From assembly GCF_003958645.1 (NCBI RefSeq), contig NZ_RXLO01000008.1, forward strand, positions 1-64,000: DNA of 64,000 bases, read 5' to 3'. Position 1 is the stretch's first letter. Every line of letters begins with the position of its first letter. Both the position numbers and the translations under genes were made by a program. This DNA is from Chitinophaga rhizosphaerae. Lineage in GTDB: Bacteria > Bacteroidota > Bacteroidia > Chitinophagales > Chitinophagaceae. The notes under the pieces were generated by a model. That model was not told the DNA's origin, did not search any database, and saw only the letters and a program-made list of their open reading frames with translations. This document shows, in pieces, positions 41,662-50,499 of the stretch.

Positions 41662-43035
41662 ATGGCAAATGTACATTTTATAGCAATAGGAGGCAGCGTG
41701 ATGCATCAACTGGCGATTGCGCTGAAGACCAAAGGGTACCGGGTTACGGGGAGCGACGACGAGATTTTCGAGCCTTCGCGCACCAATCTCCGGCAGGCAG
41801 GCATCCTGCCCGATGCATTGGGATGGGACCCCGCCCGCGTAACGGCCGACCTCAGCGCCGTGATCCTCGGCATGCACGCACGGGCCGATAATCCCGAACT
41901 GCTGCGCGCCCAGGAGCTGAAACTGCCCATCTACTCCTTTCCCGAGTACATTTACCAGGAAAGCCGCAATAAAACCCGCGTAGCCATCGGCGGCAGCCAC
42001 GGCAAAACCACCATCACCTCCATGGTCATGCACGTGCTCCAGCAATGCCGCCTCCAGTTCGATTACCTGGTAGGCGCCCGGCTGGAAGGGTTCGATCAGT
42101 CGGTCAACATCACCGATGCGCCGCTGATCGTTTGCGAGGCAGACGAATACCCGGCTTCCGTCATCGAAAAAAGGCCAAAATTCCACTTCCTGCACCCGCA
42201 GATAGCAGTTTTGAGCGGCATCGCCTGGGACCATATCAACGTTTTTCCCACTTTCGACAATTACCTCGAGCAGTTCGCCATTTTCATCCGGACGATGGAG
42301 CCCGGCGGACGGCTGATCTATAACGAAACCGACGATACCCTCCGCCGGCTGGTGGAAAAAGAAGGCCGGCACCTCGTGCTGGAGCCCTACGGCATGCCGG
42401 AACACGTCATCCGCAACGGCATTACCCGCGTACGGTTCGGCAACGCCTCCACCGACCTCATGGTGTTCGGCGGGCATAACCTCCTCAACATCCACGCCGC
42501 CCTGCTCGCTTGCCGGGCCCTCGGCATCGGGGATATCGACTTCCTCGCCGCCATCGCCACGTTCAAGGGCGCGGCAAAACGGCTGGAGCTCATCGGGAAA
42601 AGCGGGGAAACCGCCATCTACCGCGATTTCGCGCACGCCCCCTCCAAGGTAAAAGCCACCATCCATGCTGTGAAGGCCCAATACCCGGAACGCAAACTCA
42701 TCGCCGTACTGGAACTGCATACCTACAGCAGCCTCAGCGCAGGTTTCATGAAAGAATACACCGGCGCCCTCGACCCGGCAGACGAAGCCGCCGTTTTCTA
42801 CAGCGGCCATGCCCTAGAGATCAAACGCATGCCGTATCTTGCGCCAGATGTGATCCGCGAAGGGTTCGGAAGGAAAGACCTGCAGGTCTTCACCAACCGT
42901 GCCGACCTCGAGCAATGGCTCGACGGAAGGCAATATCCCAACGCTAACCTGCTGATGATGAGCTCCGGAGATTACGAAGGGCTCGACCTCGCAGGACTGA
43001 AAAAATATTTACCGGTTCAGAAACCTCAATCTTAA
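41662..43035 (+). CDS. mpl: UDP-N-acetylmuramate:L-Ala-gamma-D-Glu-meso-DAP ligase
   Basis: 457 residues from ATG 41662, chosen because ANVHFIAIGGSVMHQLA is the usual start; a longer frame begins at 41620. Mur-ligase family: N-terminal Rossmann part, central ATPase with P-loop GGSHGKTTITS (about 112-122), C-terminal domain with HAPSKVKATIHA. Mpl joins recycled murein tripeptide to UDP-MurNAc and so recycles peptidoglycan in the cytoplasm. It heads a plus-strand run with a DnaQ-type exonuclease and a glycosyltransferase. Confidence 0.93.
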   Translation: MANVHFIAIGGSVMHQLAIALKTKGYRVTGSDDEIFEPSRTNLRQAGILPDALGWDPARVTADLSAVILGMHARADNPELLRAQELKLPIYSFPEYIYQESRNKTRVAIGGSHGKTTITSMVMHVLQQCRLQFDYLVGARLEGFDQSVNITDAPLIVCEADEYPASVIEKRPKFHFLHPQIAVLSGIAWDHINVFPTFDNYLEQFAIFIRTMEPGGRLIYNETDDTLRRLVEKEGRHLVLEPYGMPEHVIRNGITRVRFGNASTDLMVFGGHNLLNIHAALLACRALGIGDIDFLAAIATFKGAAKRLELIGKSGETAIYRDFAHAPSKVKATIHAVKAQYPERKLIAVLELHTYSSLSAGFMKEYTGALDPADEAAVFYSGHALEIKRMPYLAPDVIREGFGRKDLQVFTNRADLEQWLDGRQYPNANLLMMSSGDYEGLDLAGLKKYLPVQKPQS

Positions 43036-43037
43036 TA

Positions 43038-43814
43038 ATGTCTGCTTTACAACTTACCCGTCCCCTCGCCGTGATCGACCTGGAGACTACCGGCACCAAC
43101 GTTGCCACCGACCGAATCATTGAAATCGCTGTCATCAAGGTGATGCCCGACCGCTCCGTGCAGCGCAAGGTAAAGCGGATCAACCCCCAGATGCCCATCC
43201 CCGCGGCCAGCACGGCCATTCACGGGATCAGGGACGAAGACGTGGCCGATGCGCCCACCTGGAAGCAGGCCGCCAACGAATTCCGCCAGTTCCTGGAACA
43301 GTGCGACATCGCCGGATACAACTCCAACAGGTTTGACATCCCGATGCTGGTGGAGGAATTCCTGCGCGTAGGGCTTACTTTCGATGTGAAAGACCGTCGC
43401 TTCGTAGACGTTCAGAAGATTTTCCACCTGATGGAAAAGCGGACCCTCAGCGCCGCGTACAAATTCTACTGCGATAAGGACCTTACCAACGCGCACAGCG
43501 CCGAGGCCGATGCCGTGGCCACTTTCGAGATCCTGGAAGCACAGCTGGAGCGGTACGCCTCCCTCCTGAAAGCCGACGTGGACGCCCTGGCACAGTTTAC
43601 CAAGGAAGACGAGTACGTGGATTTCGCCCGCAGGATCGTGCGGCAAAATGGTATGGAAATATTCAATTTCGGAAAGTATAAAGGCCGGGCCGTTCGCGAT
43701 GTCCTGAAATCCGAACCCCAGTATTACGACTGGATGATGAAAGCCGAATTCCCCCTCAACACGAAGGAGAAGCTGACCGAGATCTATCACGACATGATGC
43801 TAAAAAAACCATAA
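43038..43814 (+). CDS. DnaQ-like 3'-5' exonuclease
   Basis: 258 residues. An exonuclease domain of the DEDDh type covers about residues 1-170: motif I IDLETTGT (Asp and Glu), motif II YNSNRFDIPML (Asp) and motif III HSAEADAVAT (His, then Asp). A C-terminal part of about 80 residues (GMEIFNFGKYKGRAVRDVLK onward in shortened form) is similar to the region found in DNA polymerase III epsilon-like proteins of Bacteroidota. It would trim single-stranded or mismatched 3' DNA ends. Starts 2 bp after the mpl stop, so the two are co-translated. Confidence 0.9.
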   Translation: MSALQLTRPLAVIDLETTGTNVATDRIIEIAVIKVMPDRSVQRKVKRINPQMPIPAASTAIHGIRDEDVADAPTWKQAANEFRQFLEQCDIAGYNSNRFDIPMLVEEFLRVGLTFDVKDRRFVDVQKIFHLMEKRTLSAAYKFYCDKDLTNAHSAEADAVATFEILEAQLERYASLLKADVDALAQFTKEDEYVDFARRIVRQNGMEIFNFGKYKGRAVRDVLKSEPQYYDWMMKAEFPLNTKEKLTEIYHDMMLKKP

Positions 43815-43885
43815 AAGTTTAGTTCGTACGGTAAAAAACCGGCGGATATTAACTATTTTCGCCATCCTTAAATCATTTCAGCTAA

Positions 43886-44611
43886 TTGGAAAAATTAGTT
43901 ATCATACCCACATACAACGAAAAAGACAACATCGCGCGCATGATCGAGACGGTCTTTTCGTTGCAGCAAGGGTTCCATATCCTTATTGTTGACGATGGCT
44001 CGCCGGATGGCACGGGCGCGATCGTCAAAGGTTTGCAACGGCAGTATCCGGGTCAGTTGTTCATCGAAGAACGGAGCGGAAAGCAGGGCCTCGGCACGGC
44101 TTATATCCACGGCTTCAGATGGGCGCTGCAACGCGGTTACCAGTTCATCTTCGAGATGGACGCCGATTTTTCGCATAACCCGAAAGACCTGGACCGGCTC
44201 TACGAGGCTTGCGCCAAAGGCGGGGCCGACGTGTCTGTAGGCTCGCGGTACGTGCCGGGCGGCAAAACGGAGAACTGGCCGTGGAACCGGGCGGTGCTGT
44301 CTTACGGCGCTTCGGTGTACGTTCGCCTCATTACCTGGATGCCCGTGAAAGACGCTACCGCAGGGTTTGTGTGCTACACCCGTAAAGTGCTGGAAACCAT
44401 GGACCTGGGGGATATCCGGTTCGTCGGCTACGCGTTCCAGATCGAAATGAAATTTACCGCATGGAAGCTCGGTTTCCGGATCGCCGAAGTTCCCATCACC
44501 TTTATCGACCGGAAAGAAGGCTACTCCAAGATGAGCAAGGGCATAGTGAAAGAAGGTATTTTCGGAGTGCTGAAGATACAGTGGCACAGCCTCTTCGGAA
44601 AGCGCCGCTAA
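43886..44611 (+). CDS. Dolichol-phosphate-mannose synthase-like glycosyltransferase (GT2)
   Basis: 241 residues, TTG start at 43886 (no ATG fits before the family's opening KLVIIPTYNEKDNI). GT-A signatures: DDGSPDGTG (about 34-42), the metal-binding EMDADFSHNP (about 91-100), SRYVPGG and QIEMKFTAWK. It carries a sugar (usually mannose or glucose) from a nucleotide to polyprenol phosphate on the inner side of the membrane. No membrane anchor is seen. It forms one unit with the transporter gene downstream (9 bp gap), though that gene has a promoter-like box at its own start. Confidence 0.88.
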   Translation: MEKLVIIPTYNEKDNIARMIETVFSLQQGFHILIVDDGSPDGTGAIVKGLQRQYPGQLFIEERSGKQGLGTAYIHGFRWALQRGYQFIFEMDADFSHNPKDLDRLYEACAKGGADVSVGSRYVPGGKTENWPWNRAVLSYGASVYVRLITWMPVKDATAGFVCYTRKVLETMDLGDIRFVGYAFQIEMKFTAWKLGFRIAEVPITFIDRKEGYSKMSKGIVKEGIFGVLKIQWHSLFGKRR

Positions 44612-44616
44612 TTTTG
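44609..44616 (+). promoter_or_regulatory. -7 box TAATTTTG before the EamA transporter gene
   Basis: Exact TAnnTTTG match that begins within the stop codon (TAA, 44609-44611) of the glycosyltransferase and ends 4 bases before the GTG start. Confidence 0.45.
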
Positions 44617-44620
44617 TGCA

Positions 44621-45508
44621 GTGAAGAAAGCGTTTTTAGAGTTACATCTCTCCGTATTCCTCGCCGGGTTTACGGGCATCCTCGGCAAACTGATCACCCT
44701 CAACGAGGGCATGCTGGTCTGGTACCGGCTGCTGATCACCGCCGTAACCATGTACGTCCTCTTCCGCTGGCAGGGGAAATTGAAAAAACTGCCGCTCCGC
44801 GACGTGGTGCGGATCGGCGGCGTCGGCTGCATCGTGGCCCTTCACTGGATTTTCTTCTACGGCAGCATTAAATACGCCAACGTCTCCATCGGCGTAGTCT
44901 GCTTCTCCCTCACCAGTCTTTTCACCGCTATTTTCGACCCGCTGATCAGCCGGCGGCGGTTCGACAAGATGGAGATGATCCTCAGCATGCTCACCCTCGC
45001 AGGCATCCTCCTCATCTTCCATTTCGATACGCAATACCGGACGGGCATCGTCCTCGGCATCATTTCCAGCATGTTCGCGGCACTGTTCACCGTGCTGAAC
45101 AAAAAGCTGGTCGTGAAATACGACACCGCCAACATCACGTTTTACGAGCTGGGCGTAGGCTTCCTCGCACTCACGGCCGCCATGCCGTTCTACCTCCACG
45201 CCTTCCCCGTGGAAAGCCTGGTGCCCGGCCTCACCGATACCGTATACCTCCTGGCCCTGTCGTGGTTCTGTACGGTTTGGATGTACACACTGTCCATGAA
45301 CGCGCTGAAAAAGATCTCCCCTTTCACCGTGAACCTCTGCTTCAACCTGGAGCCGCTGTACAGTATCCTCCTCGCCTTCATCCTGTTCCACGAAAACAAG
45401 CTGCTCCATGGCGGGTTTTACTATGGCCTGGGGCTGATCCTCCTTTCCGTGGTGCTCCAGATGCTCCGCGTGGCGCGCCAGGCAAAGCGGGCGCCGGCCG
45501 CACATTGA
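44621..45508 (+). CDS. EamA/DMT-superfamily transporter
   Basis: 295 residues with GTG start. Ten hydrophobic helices in two EamA halves (about 8-135 and 145-285). Family features are HWIFFYGSIKYANVS (about 70-84) and VNLCFNLEPLYSILLA near the C-terminus. It probably exports a metabolite; substrate unknown. Immediately follows the glycosyltransferase gene. A basic tail ends the protein. Confidence 0.9.
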   Translation: MKKAFLELHLSVFLAGFTGILGKLITLNEGMLVWYRLLITAVTMYVLFRWQGKLKKLPLRDVVRIGGVGCIVALHWIFFYGSIKYANVSIGVVCFSLTSLFTAIFDPLISRRRFDKMEMILSMLTLAGILLIFHFDTQYRTGIVLGIISSMFAALFTVLNKKLVVKYDTANITFYELGVGFLALTAAMPFYLHAFPVESLVPGLTDTVYLLALSWFCTVWMYTLSMNALKKISPFTVNLCFNLEPLYSILLAFILFHENKLLHGGFYYGLGLILLSVVLQMLRVARQAKRAPAAH

Positions 45509-45603
45509 CCGCTTATCATCATAGACGGGGAAACTTTCCCTGAAAGGCTTATTTTGCGGAAATCCTAACCAACTTTACGAACTAAAAAATACTGAACTGG
45601 CTT

Positions 45604-48438
45604 ATGACCCGATCTGCAATGTGGCTCGTATCCCTCGGCCTATGGTGCACCGGCGCGATGGCGCAATCTAAAAAACCGCTGGACCACAGCGTGTACGACA
45701 GCTGGCAAAATATCGGCGTGAAACTCGTGAGCCCCGACGGGCGCTGGGCCGTTTACACCGTTACGCCCCAGGAAGGCGATGCCACCCTTTACATCCGCAA
45801 CCTGCAAACCAACCGGCAATTCGCCATCGAGCGGGGCGCGGCGCCAGTGATCACCGAAGACTCCCGGTACGTGGTGTTCTCCATCAAACCACGGTTCCAG
45901 GAAACCCGGCAGGCACGCATCAAAAAAGCGAAGCCCGACGATATGCCCAAGGATTCCCTCGCAATGTTCGACCTCGAGACCGGCAAAACCATCCTCCAGG
46001 CCGCCAAAGTCAAATCCTTCAAAACACCCGAAAAAGGCAGCGGCCTCCTCGCTTACCTCGTTGAGCCCGCCAAAGACACGGCTTCGAAGAAAACACCCGC
46101 CAAACCGGCTCCCGCAGCAGATTTCGCGGATGCGGACGACGACGGGCCCGGTAAATCCGGCGGCGCCTCCACCGGCGATCTCATCATCGTTCAAACCGGC
46201 AAATCCCTCGTGCTCGATACCATCAAACATGTCACTTCCTACACTGTTTCCAAACCCGGCAACGCAATAACCGCAGTCGTAAACCCGGGAAAAAAGGACA
46301 GCCTCGCCCAACCCGGCATCCTGCTCTGGAACCCCGCCAAAAGGGAAAGGAAATTCATCTCCAAAGGGCATGGACAGTTCGCTCAGTTCGCGTTCGACGA
46401 AAAAGGCGAACAACTCGCCTGGACGGTGAGCCGCGACAGCGCCAAAGCCCCGGTGACGGTATACGCACTGGCCTTCTACGGTCCGGGCATGGACACGGCA
46501 AAGCTCGCCATCACCCGCGCCAGCAACGGCATGCGCGACAAATGGAGCGTTTCCGGGAACGGCAACATCGCGTTTTCCCGCAACGGACAGCGCATCTTCT
46601 TCGGCACCGCCCCCATCCCCAAGCCGAAAGACACGACTATCGTGGATTTCGAAGTAGCGAAAGTGGACGTGTGGCATTACCTCGACGATTACCTGCAACC
46701 CATGCAGCTCAAAAACCTCGACCGCGAACTGAAACGCAACTACACTGCCGTTTACTTCCCCGCAGAAAACCGTATGGTGCAGCTGGGAGACGATAGCATG
46801 GAGGATTTCAGATATGGTGACGAAGGAAATTCCGAATACGGGCTCGGTACCAGCGACAGCCACTCCCGCGTGGCGATGCAATGGACGGGCAAAACGAACA
46901 AAAACGCCTGGATGGTTCACATCCCCAGCGGCCGCAGGATGTCTGTCAAACAGGACCTGAACGGACAGATCTCTATTTCCCCCTCCGGGAAATACATCAT
47001 CTGGTTCGATAACATGAACAGTCAATATTCCACCTACGATTTCCTCACCGGTTCCACCCGCATCATCAGCGCGGCGATTCCCGAGAAACTGACGGATGAA
47101 GAAAACGACGTGCCCGATTTCCCCTCGCCCTACGGCACTACCGGCTGGATGGAGAACGATAAATACGTGTATATCAATGACCGGTACGACATCTGGCAGG
47201 TAGATCCTTCCGGCAAGGAAGCCCCTGTCATGATCACGCAAGGCATCGGCCGCGCCAAGAAAACGGTGCTGAGAAACGTGAAACTCAATATGCACGAACG
47301 TTTCTTCGTACCGAAACAAACCCTCTTGCTGGAAAGCCAGGCGGATTCCACGAAGCATGGCGGTTTCTGGACGGTTCGCCTGCTCGACAAGGCTGCGCCC
47401 AAACCCGCAGTGAGCGGTCCTTACGCATTTACAGCCCCCATCAAGGCGAAAAACGCCAGCATGGTGTTGTACCAGCGCTCCTCCTACCAGGAATCCCCCG
47501 ATGTTTTTGCGGGCGAGGAGCTGTCGACCGCCAAACGCATCAGCCGGCTCAATCCCCAGCAGCAGCAATACAACTGGGGCACGGCGGAGCTGTTTAAATG
47601 GAAGACTTTCAACGGACAGGAAACCGAAGGCATCGTGTACAAACCCGAAGACTTCGATCCTGCCAAAAAATACCCGGTGCTGATCTATTTCTATGAGAAG
47701 CTGACAGATGGATTGTATAGCTACCAGCCGCCGGCGCCCACGCCTTCGCGCCTGAACATCACGTTCTTCGTGAGCCGCGGCTATGTGGTGCTGGCGCCGG
47801 ATATCCGGTACGAGAACGGGCATCCCGGGAAAAGCGCGTATGACTACATCGTTAGCGGCGCGGAAGCGCTGGCGAAAAATTCCTGGATCGACCGTTCCAA
47901 TATGGCCATCCAGGGCCAGAGCTGGGGCGGGTACCAGGTTTGCTATCTCATAACGGCCACCCCCCTGTTCAAGGCGGCCTGGGCCGGTGCGCCCGTGGCG
48001 AACATGACGAGTGCGTACGGCGGCATCCGCTGGGAAAGCGGGATGAACCGGCAATTCCAGTACGAGCACACGCAAAGCCGCATCGGTGCTACGTTGTGGG
48101 ACAAGCCCGAGCTGTACATCGAAAATTCTCCCCTCTTCCACCTCCCGAAAGTGACCACGCCGCTGGTGATCATGCACAACGATGCAGACGGGGCCGTGCC
48201 CTGGTACCAGGGGATCGAGATGTTCACGGGGCTCCGCCGCCTGGGGAAACCCGTGTGGATGCTCAATTATAATGGCGATGCGCATAACCTTATGCAGCGC
48301 CAGAACCGGAAAGACATCCAGATGCGCCAGCAACAGTTCTTCGACCACTATCTCAAAGGCGCCCCCGCTCCCAAATGGCTGAGCAAGGGCGTTCCCGCTA
48401 CCGATAAGGGCCGCGATTGGGGGTTTGATGTAGAATAA
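45604..48438 (+). CDS. S9-family prolyl oligopeptidase-like serine peptidase
   Basis: 944 residues with a signal peptide (to about MAQ, residue 20), so periplasmic or surface. A beta-propeller of about 600 residues is followed by an alpha/beta-hydrolase domain. Catalytic triad: Ser in GQSWGGYQ (about 774), Asp in NDADGAVPW (about 860) and His in GDAHNLMQ (about 894). An acidic, Pro/Ala/Lys-rich insertion occurs in the propeller (about 155-185). Closest kind is a dipeptidyl-peptidase IV/acyl-aminoacyl peptidase type enzyme that trims peptides. Transcribed alone, with a long terminator hairpin. Confidence 0.92.
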   Translation: MTRSAMWLVSLGLWCTGAMAQSKKPLDHSVYDSWQNIGVKLVSPDGRWAVYTVTPQEGDATLYIRNLQTNRQFAIERGAAPVITEDSRYVVFSIKPRFQETRQARIKKAKPDDMPKDSLAMFDLETGKTILQAAKVKSFKTPEKGSGLLAYLVEPAKDTASKKTPAKPAPAADFADADDDGPGKSGGASTGDLIIVQTGKSLVLDTIKHVTSYTVSKPGNAITAVVNPGKKDSLAQPGILLWNPAKRERKFISKGHGQFAQFAFDEKGEQLAWTVSRDSAKAPVTVYALAFYGPGMDTAKLAITRASNGMRDKWSVSGNGNIAFSRNGQRIFFGTAPIPKPKDTTIVDFEVAKVDVWHYLDDYLQPMQLKNLDRELKRNYTAVYFPAENRMVQLGDDSMEDFRYGDEGNSEYGLGTSDSHSRVAMQWTGKTNKNAWMVHIPSGRRMSVKQDLNGQISISPSGKYIIWFDNMNSQYSTYDFLTGSTRIISAAIPEKLTDEENDVPDFPSPYGTTGWMENDKYVYINDRYDIWQVDPSGKEAPVMITQGIGRAKKTVLRNVKLNMHERFFVPKQTLLLESQADSTKHGGFWTVRLLDKAAPKPAVSGPYAFTAPIKAKNASMVLYQRSSYQESPDVFAGEELSTAKRISRLNPQQQQYNWGTAELFKWKTFNGQETEGIVYKPEDFDPAKKYPVLIYFYEKLTDGLYSYQPPAPTPSRLNITFFVSRGYVVLAPDIRYENGHPGKSAYDYIVSGAEALAKNSWIDRSNMAIQGQSWGGYQVCYLITATPLFKAAWAGAPVANMTSAYGGIRWESGMNRQFQYEHTQSRIGATLWDKPELYIENSPLFHLPKVTTPLVIMHNDADGAVPWYQGIEMFTGLRRLGKPVWMLNYNGDAHNLMQRQNRKDIQMRQQQFFDHYLKGAPAPKWLSKGVPATDKGRDWGFDVE

Positions 48439-48450
48439 AAACCCATTTTC

Positions 48451-48498
48451 ATGAAGAAAGGGTGACCGGGCCGTGGGCCGGGGTCACCCTTTCTTCAT
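48451..48498 (+). terminator. Terminator of the S9 peptidase gene
   Basis: 17-bp perfect stem (48451-48467 with 48482-48498) with an inner GC-rich hairpin. There is no long T run, so the hairpin itself must carry the effect. Confidence 0.6.
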
Positions 48499-48666
48499 TG
48501 ATAGCAATACCCTTCAATTGTTATCGCCTCGTTAACTCGAAGATTTTCAATCTTTTCGACAAATAATAGAAAAATATCGAATTAAAACGCTTTTACATGT
48601 TGTTATTTATCTATATTTACATCGGTTGAAGTACCTACGGATGATTGAAAAATCGCAATTAGTCCT

Positions 48667-49314
48667 ATGAACACCTATATCCTTAGTCCTAAAGACAGCC
48701 TCCATCCTTTCGTTCAGCGTTACATTGTGCTGGAGAACATCAGCTCCGCTACGGAGATCGCGAAAGCCAAACTATTTTCGGCCGGCAAACAGTACCTGGT
48801 ATTTATCCGCCAGGGCGGGCTTGCTTTCAAACCGAACGACCATGCCGCTTTTGATTTGCCGGCAGCGGCCGTGACGGGGCCTTTTACCTGTGTGGTGAAC
48901 GCACGGGTGACGGGGCCGCTGAGCGCCGTGATCGTGCAGCTCAATGCTTACGCCAGCCATCGTTTGATGGGCATCAGCATGGAATCCGTGACGAATTATT
49001 TCCGCGACCTGACACGTATCCCCGGCAATTGGGCACAGGTAACGGAAGACATCCGCCAGGCAACAGACATCCATACAATTCATCATATCCTGGACCAGGC
49101 GCTGGAAGGCCTGATCCCGCACCAGCAGTCTTCCTTGAAACAGGTGGATGAAATGGTGGATTACCTAATCGAACAAAAGGGAAAAGTCGCCATGATCGAC
49201 CTCGCCCTTCGTTTCAAGACCAGCCGGCATACACTCGAGCGCCAGTTCATGGAAGTGACCGGGCTCACGCCTCAATTGTACAACCGCATTCTGCGCAGAC
49301 AACGGTTTGCGTAA
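48667..49314 (+). CDS. AraC-family-like regulator lacking the second helix-turn-helix
   Basis: 215 residues; AraC-type regulators of this subgroup are usually about 260-280. The N-terminal sensing part (residues 1-140) is normal for the Bacteroidota group that opens with YILSPKDSLHPFVQRY. The C-terminal DNA-binding part has the first helix-turn-helix (about 180-200, IDLALRFKTSRHTLERQF) and the linker, then stops at RILRRQRFA, so the second helix-turn-helix of AraC is missing. It could be a pseudogene-like shortened form, or a regulator that acts through one helix-turn-helix. No downstream in-frame continuation is obvious. A TATATTTA near the -7 consensus lies 47 bp upstream. Confidence 0.75.
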   Translation: MNTYILSPKDSLHPFVQRYIVLENISSATEIAKAKLFSAGKQYLVFIRQGGLAFKPNDHAAFDLPAAAVTGPFTCVVNARVTGPLSAVIVQLNAYASHRLMGISMESVTNYFRDLTRIPGNWAQVTEDIRQATDIHTIHHILDQALEGLIPHQQSSLKQVDEMVDYLIEQKGKVAMIDLALRFKTSRHTLERQFMEVTGLTPQLYNRILRRQRFA

Positions 49315-49343
49315 CGTTTTTGACTTGTACGGAATATACAAAT

Positions 49344-49371
49344 CGCCGGAGCGGACGCATCCGGCGTTTTT
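49344..49371 (+). terminator. Terminator of the AraC-like gene
   Basis: 7-bp GC stem (49344-49350 with 49360-49366) followed by TTTTTG. It ends before the -7-like box of the next gene. Confidence 0.8.
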
Positions 49372-49375
49372 GTTT

Positions 49376-49383
49376 TATTTTAG
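49376..49383 (+). promoter_or_regulatory. -7-like box TATTTTAG before the GNAT gene
   Basis: TAnnTTAG variant, 23 bases before the ATG at 49407 and immediately after the terminator of the previous gene. Confidence 0.35.
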
Positions 49384-49406
49384 TGCACCAAAAAACATCA
49401 TAACCC

Positions 49407-49874
49407 ATGCTACAACCTTTGGAAGCCACGAAAGGAAGTTACCGGATCAGTACAGATAAAGCACAGCTGCAATTGCCCGTTATCCACCGCTACCTCAGCG
49501 AAGACAGTTACTGGGCCAAAGACATTCCTGAAAACCTGGTGGCGACTTCCATCGAGAACTCGCTCTGCTTCGGCATTTACCGGCAAAATGAACAGGTGGG
49601 CTTTGCGCGGGTGATCACCGATTACGCTACCTTCGGTTACCTGGCAGACGTGTTCGTCTTGCCGGACCACCGCGGGAAAGGGCTTTCGAAATGGTTGATG
49701 GAAGTGATCGGCGCTCACCCCGGCCTGCAGCAACTCCGCCGCATGATGCTCATGACGCAGGACGCGCACGGGCTGTACGAACAATACGGCTATGCGCCGC
49801 TGGAACATCCGGGCTACGCCATGAGCAAAAGAGTGGGCGTTCCTTACACTGAATTGAAAAACAAAACGGCATGA
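49407..49874 (+). CDS. GNAT-family N-acetyltransferase
   Basis: 155 residues, standard GNAT size. The acetyl-CoA binding motif is seen as VLPDHRGKGLSKWLM (about 90-104, with the R/QxxGxG/A pattern), preceded by the beta strand GFARVITDYATFGYLADVFV. The opening YRISTDKAQLQLPVIHRYL is common in this subgroup of acetyltransferases. It acetylates an unknown small molecule or protein. Its stop overlaps the start of the next gene by four bases (ATGA), showing translational coupling. Confidence 0.9.
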   Translation: MLQPLEATKGSYRISTDKAQLQLPVIHRYLSEDSYWAKDIPENLVATSIENSLCFGIYRQNEQVGFARVITDYATFGYLADVFVLPDHRGKGLSKWLMEVIGAHPGLQQLRRMMLMTQDAHGLYEQYGYAPLEHPGYAMSKRVGVPYTELKNKTA

Positions 49875-50494
49875 AAAAAATCCTGACCTGGGCGGTCATC
49901 ATCCTCTTCATCATCGGCATCTTCCTGCTGGGACGTTGCACCGGTTCCGGCAGCACCGTGAACGAGAAAGCGGTCAACAATGTGCTGTTGATCCGGGAGA
50001 TCGCGGAACTGGCCAGCCTCGAGGTACAGGGGAACGCTTCTTTCAAGCAAAGCAATGTCGATAACAGCGGGGAATGGAGCGATAACCTCAAACGCGTGTT
50101 CGCCGAAAACACGGCCTGGGTTTCCGTTCCATATACTGCCAAATATGGCGTGGATACGGACAGTACCAACTTCAGCCTCACCGTTTCCGGGAAAACCGTC
50201 ACCATCCGGCTGCCGCCGCCCAAACTGCTGAGTTTCGAGCTGCGGATGAACCAGATGGAGACATCGTCCCGCAAAGGCTGGTTCACGTTTTCGAATGATG
50301 AAACCTACACCGAAGTCCAGAAAAAACTCTACGATACCAACCGTTCGCAGCTCGAAGAAAACGTCATGTACCAGAAGCAAAGCATGAACAAAATCATCGC
50401 CATCCTTCGCAACTATTATACGCCGCTGGGGTACGAATTGAAAGTCAATTTCACGAACAGCTTAACGGACCTGGATACACCCGGACTGAAGTGA
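49871..50494 (+). CDS. DUF4230 membrane-anchored protein
   Basis: 207 residues with one N-terminal membrane helix (about 5-22, ILTWAVIILFIIGIFLL) and the rest outside the cytoplasm. It matches the DUF4230 description: a Gly-Ser-rich region after the anchor, IREIAELASLEVQGNASF, a beta-strand core (YTAKYGVDTDSTNF, VTIRLPPPKLLSFEL) and a C-terminal helix. Family function is unknown. Translationally coupled to the GNAT gene. Ends 5 bp from the convergent stop of the next gene. Confidence 0.88.
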   Translation: MKKILTWAVIILFIIGIFLLGRCTGSGSTVNEKAVNNVLLIREIAELASLEVQGNASFKQSNVDNSGEWSDNLKRVFAENTAWVSVPYTAKYGVDTDSTNFSLTVSGKTVTIRLPPPKLLSFELRMNQMETSSRKGWFTFSNDETYTEVQKKLYDTNRSQLEENVMYQKQSMNKIIAILRNYYTPLGYELKVNFTNSLTDLDTPGLK

Positions 50495-50499
50495 ACGGA

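Noticed and set aside
45640..48348. 902-residue antisense frame over the S9 peptidase gene
   Set aside because: The plus-strand gene has a signal peptide and full catalytic triad; the antisense translation has no domain features.
49479..49487. A DnaA-box-like TTATCCACC inside the GNAT gene
   Set aside because: One mismatch, in coding sequence, isolated; treated as chance.
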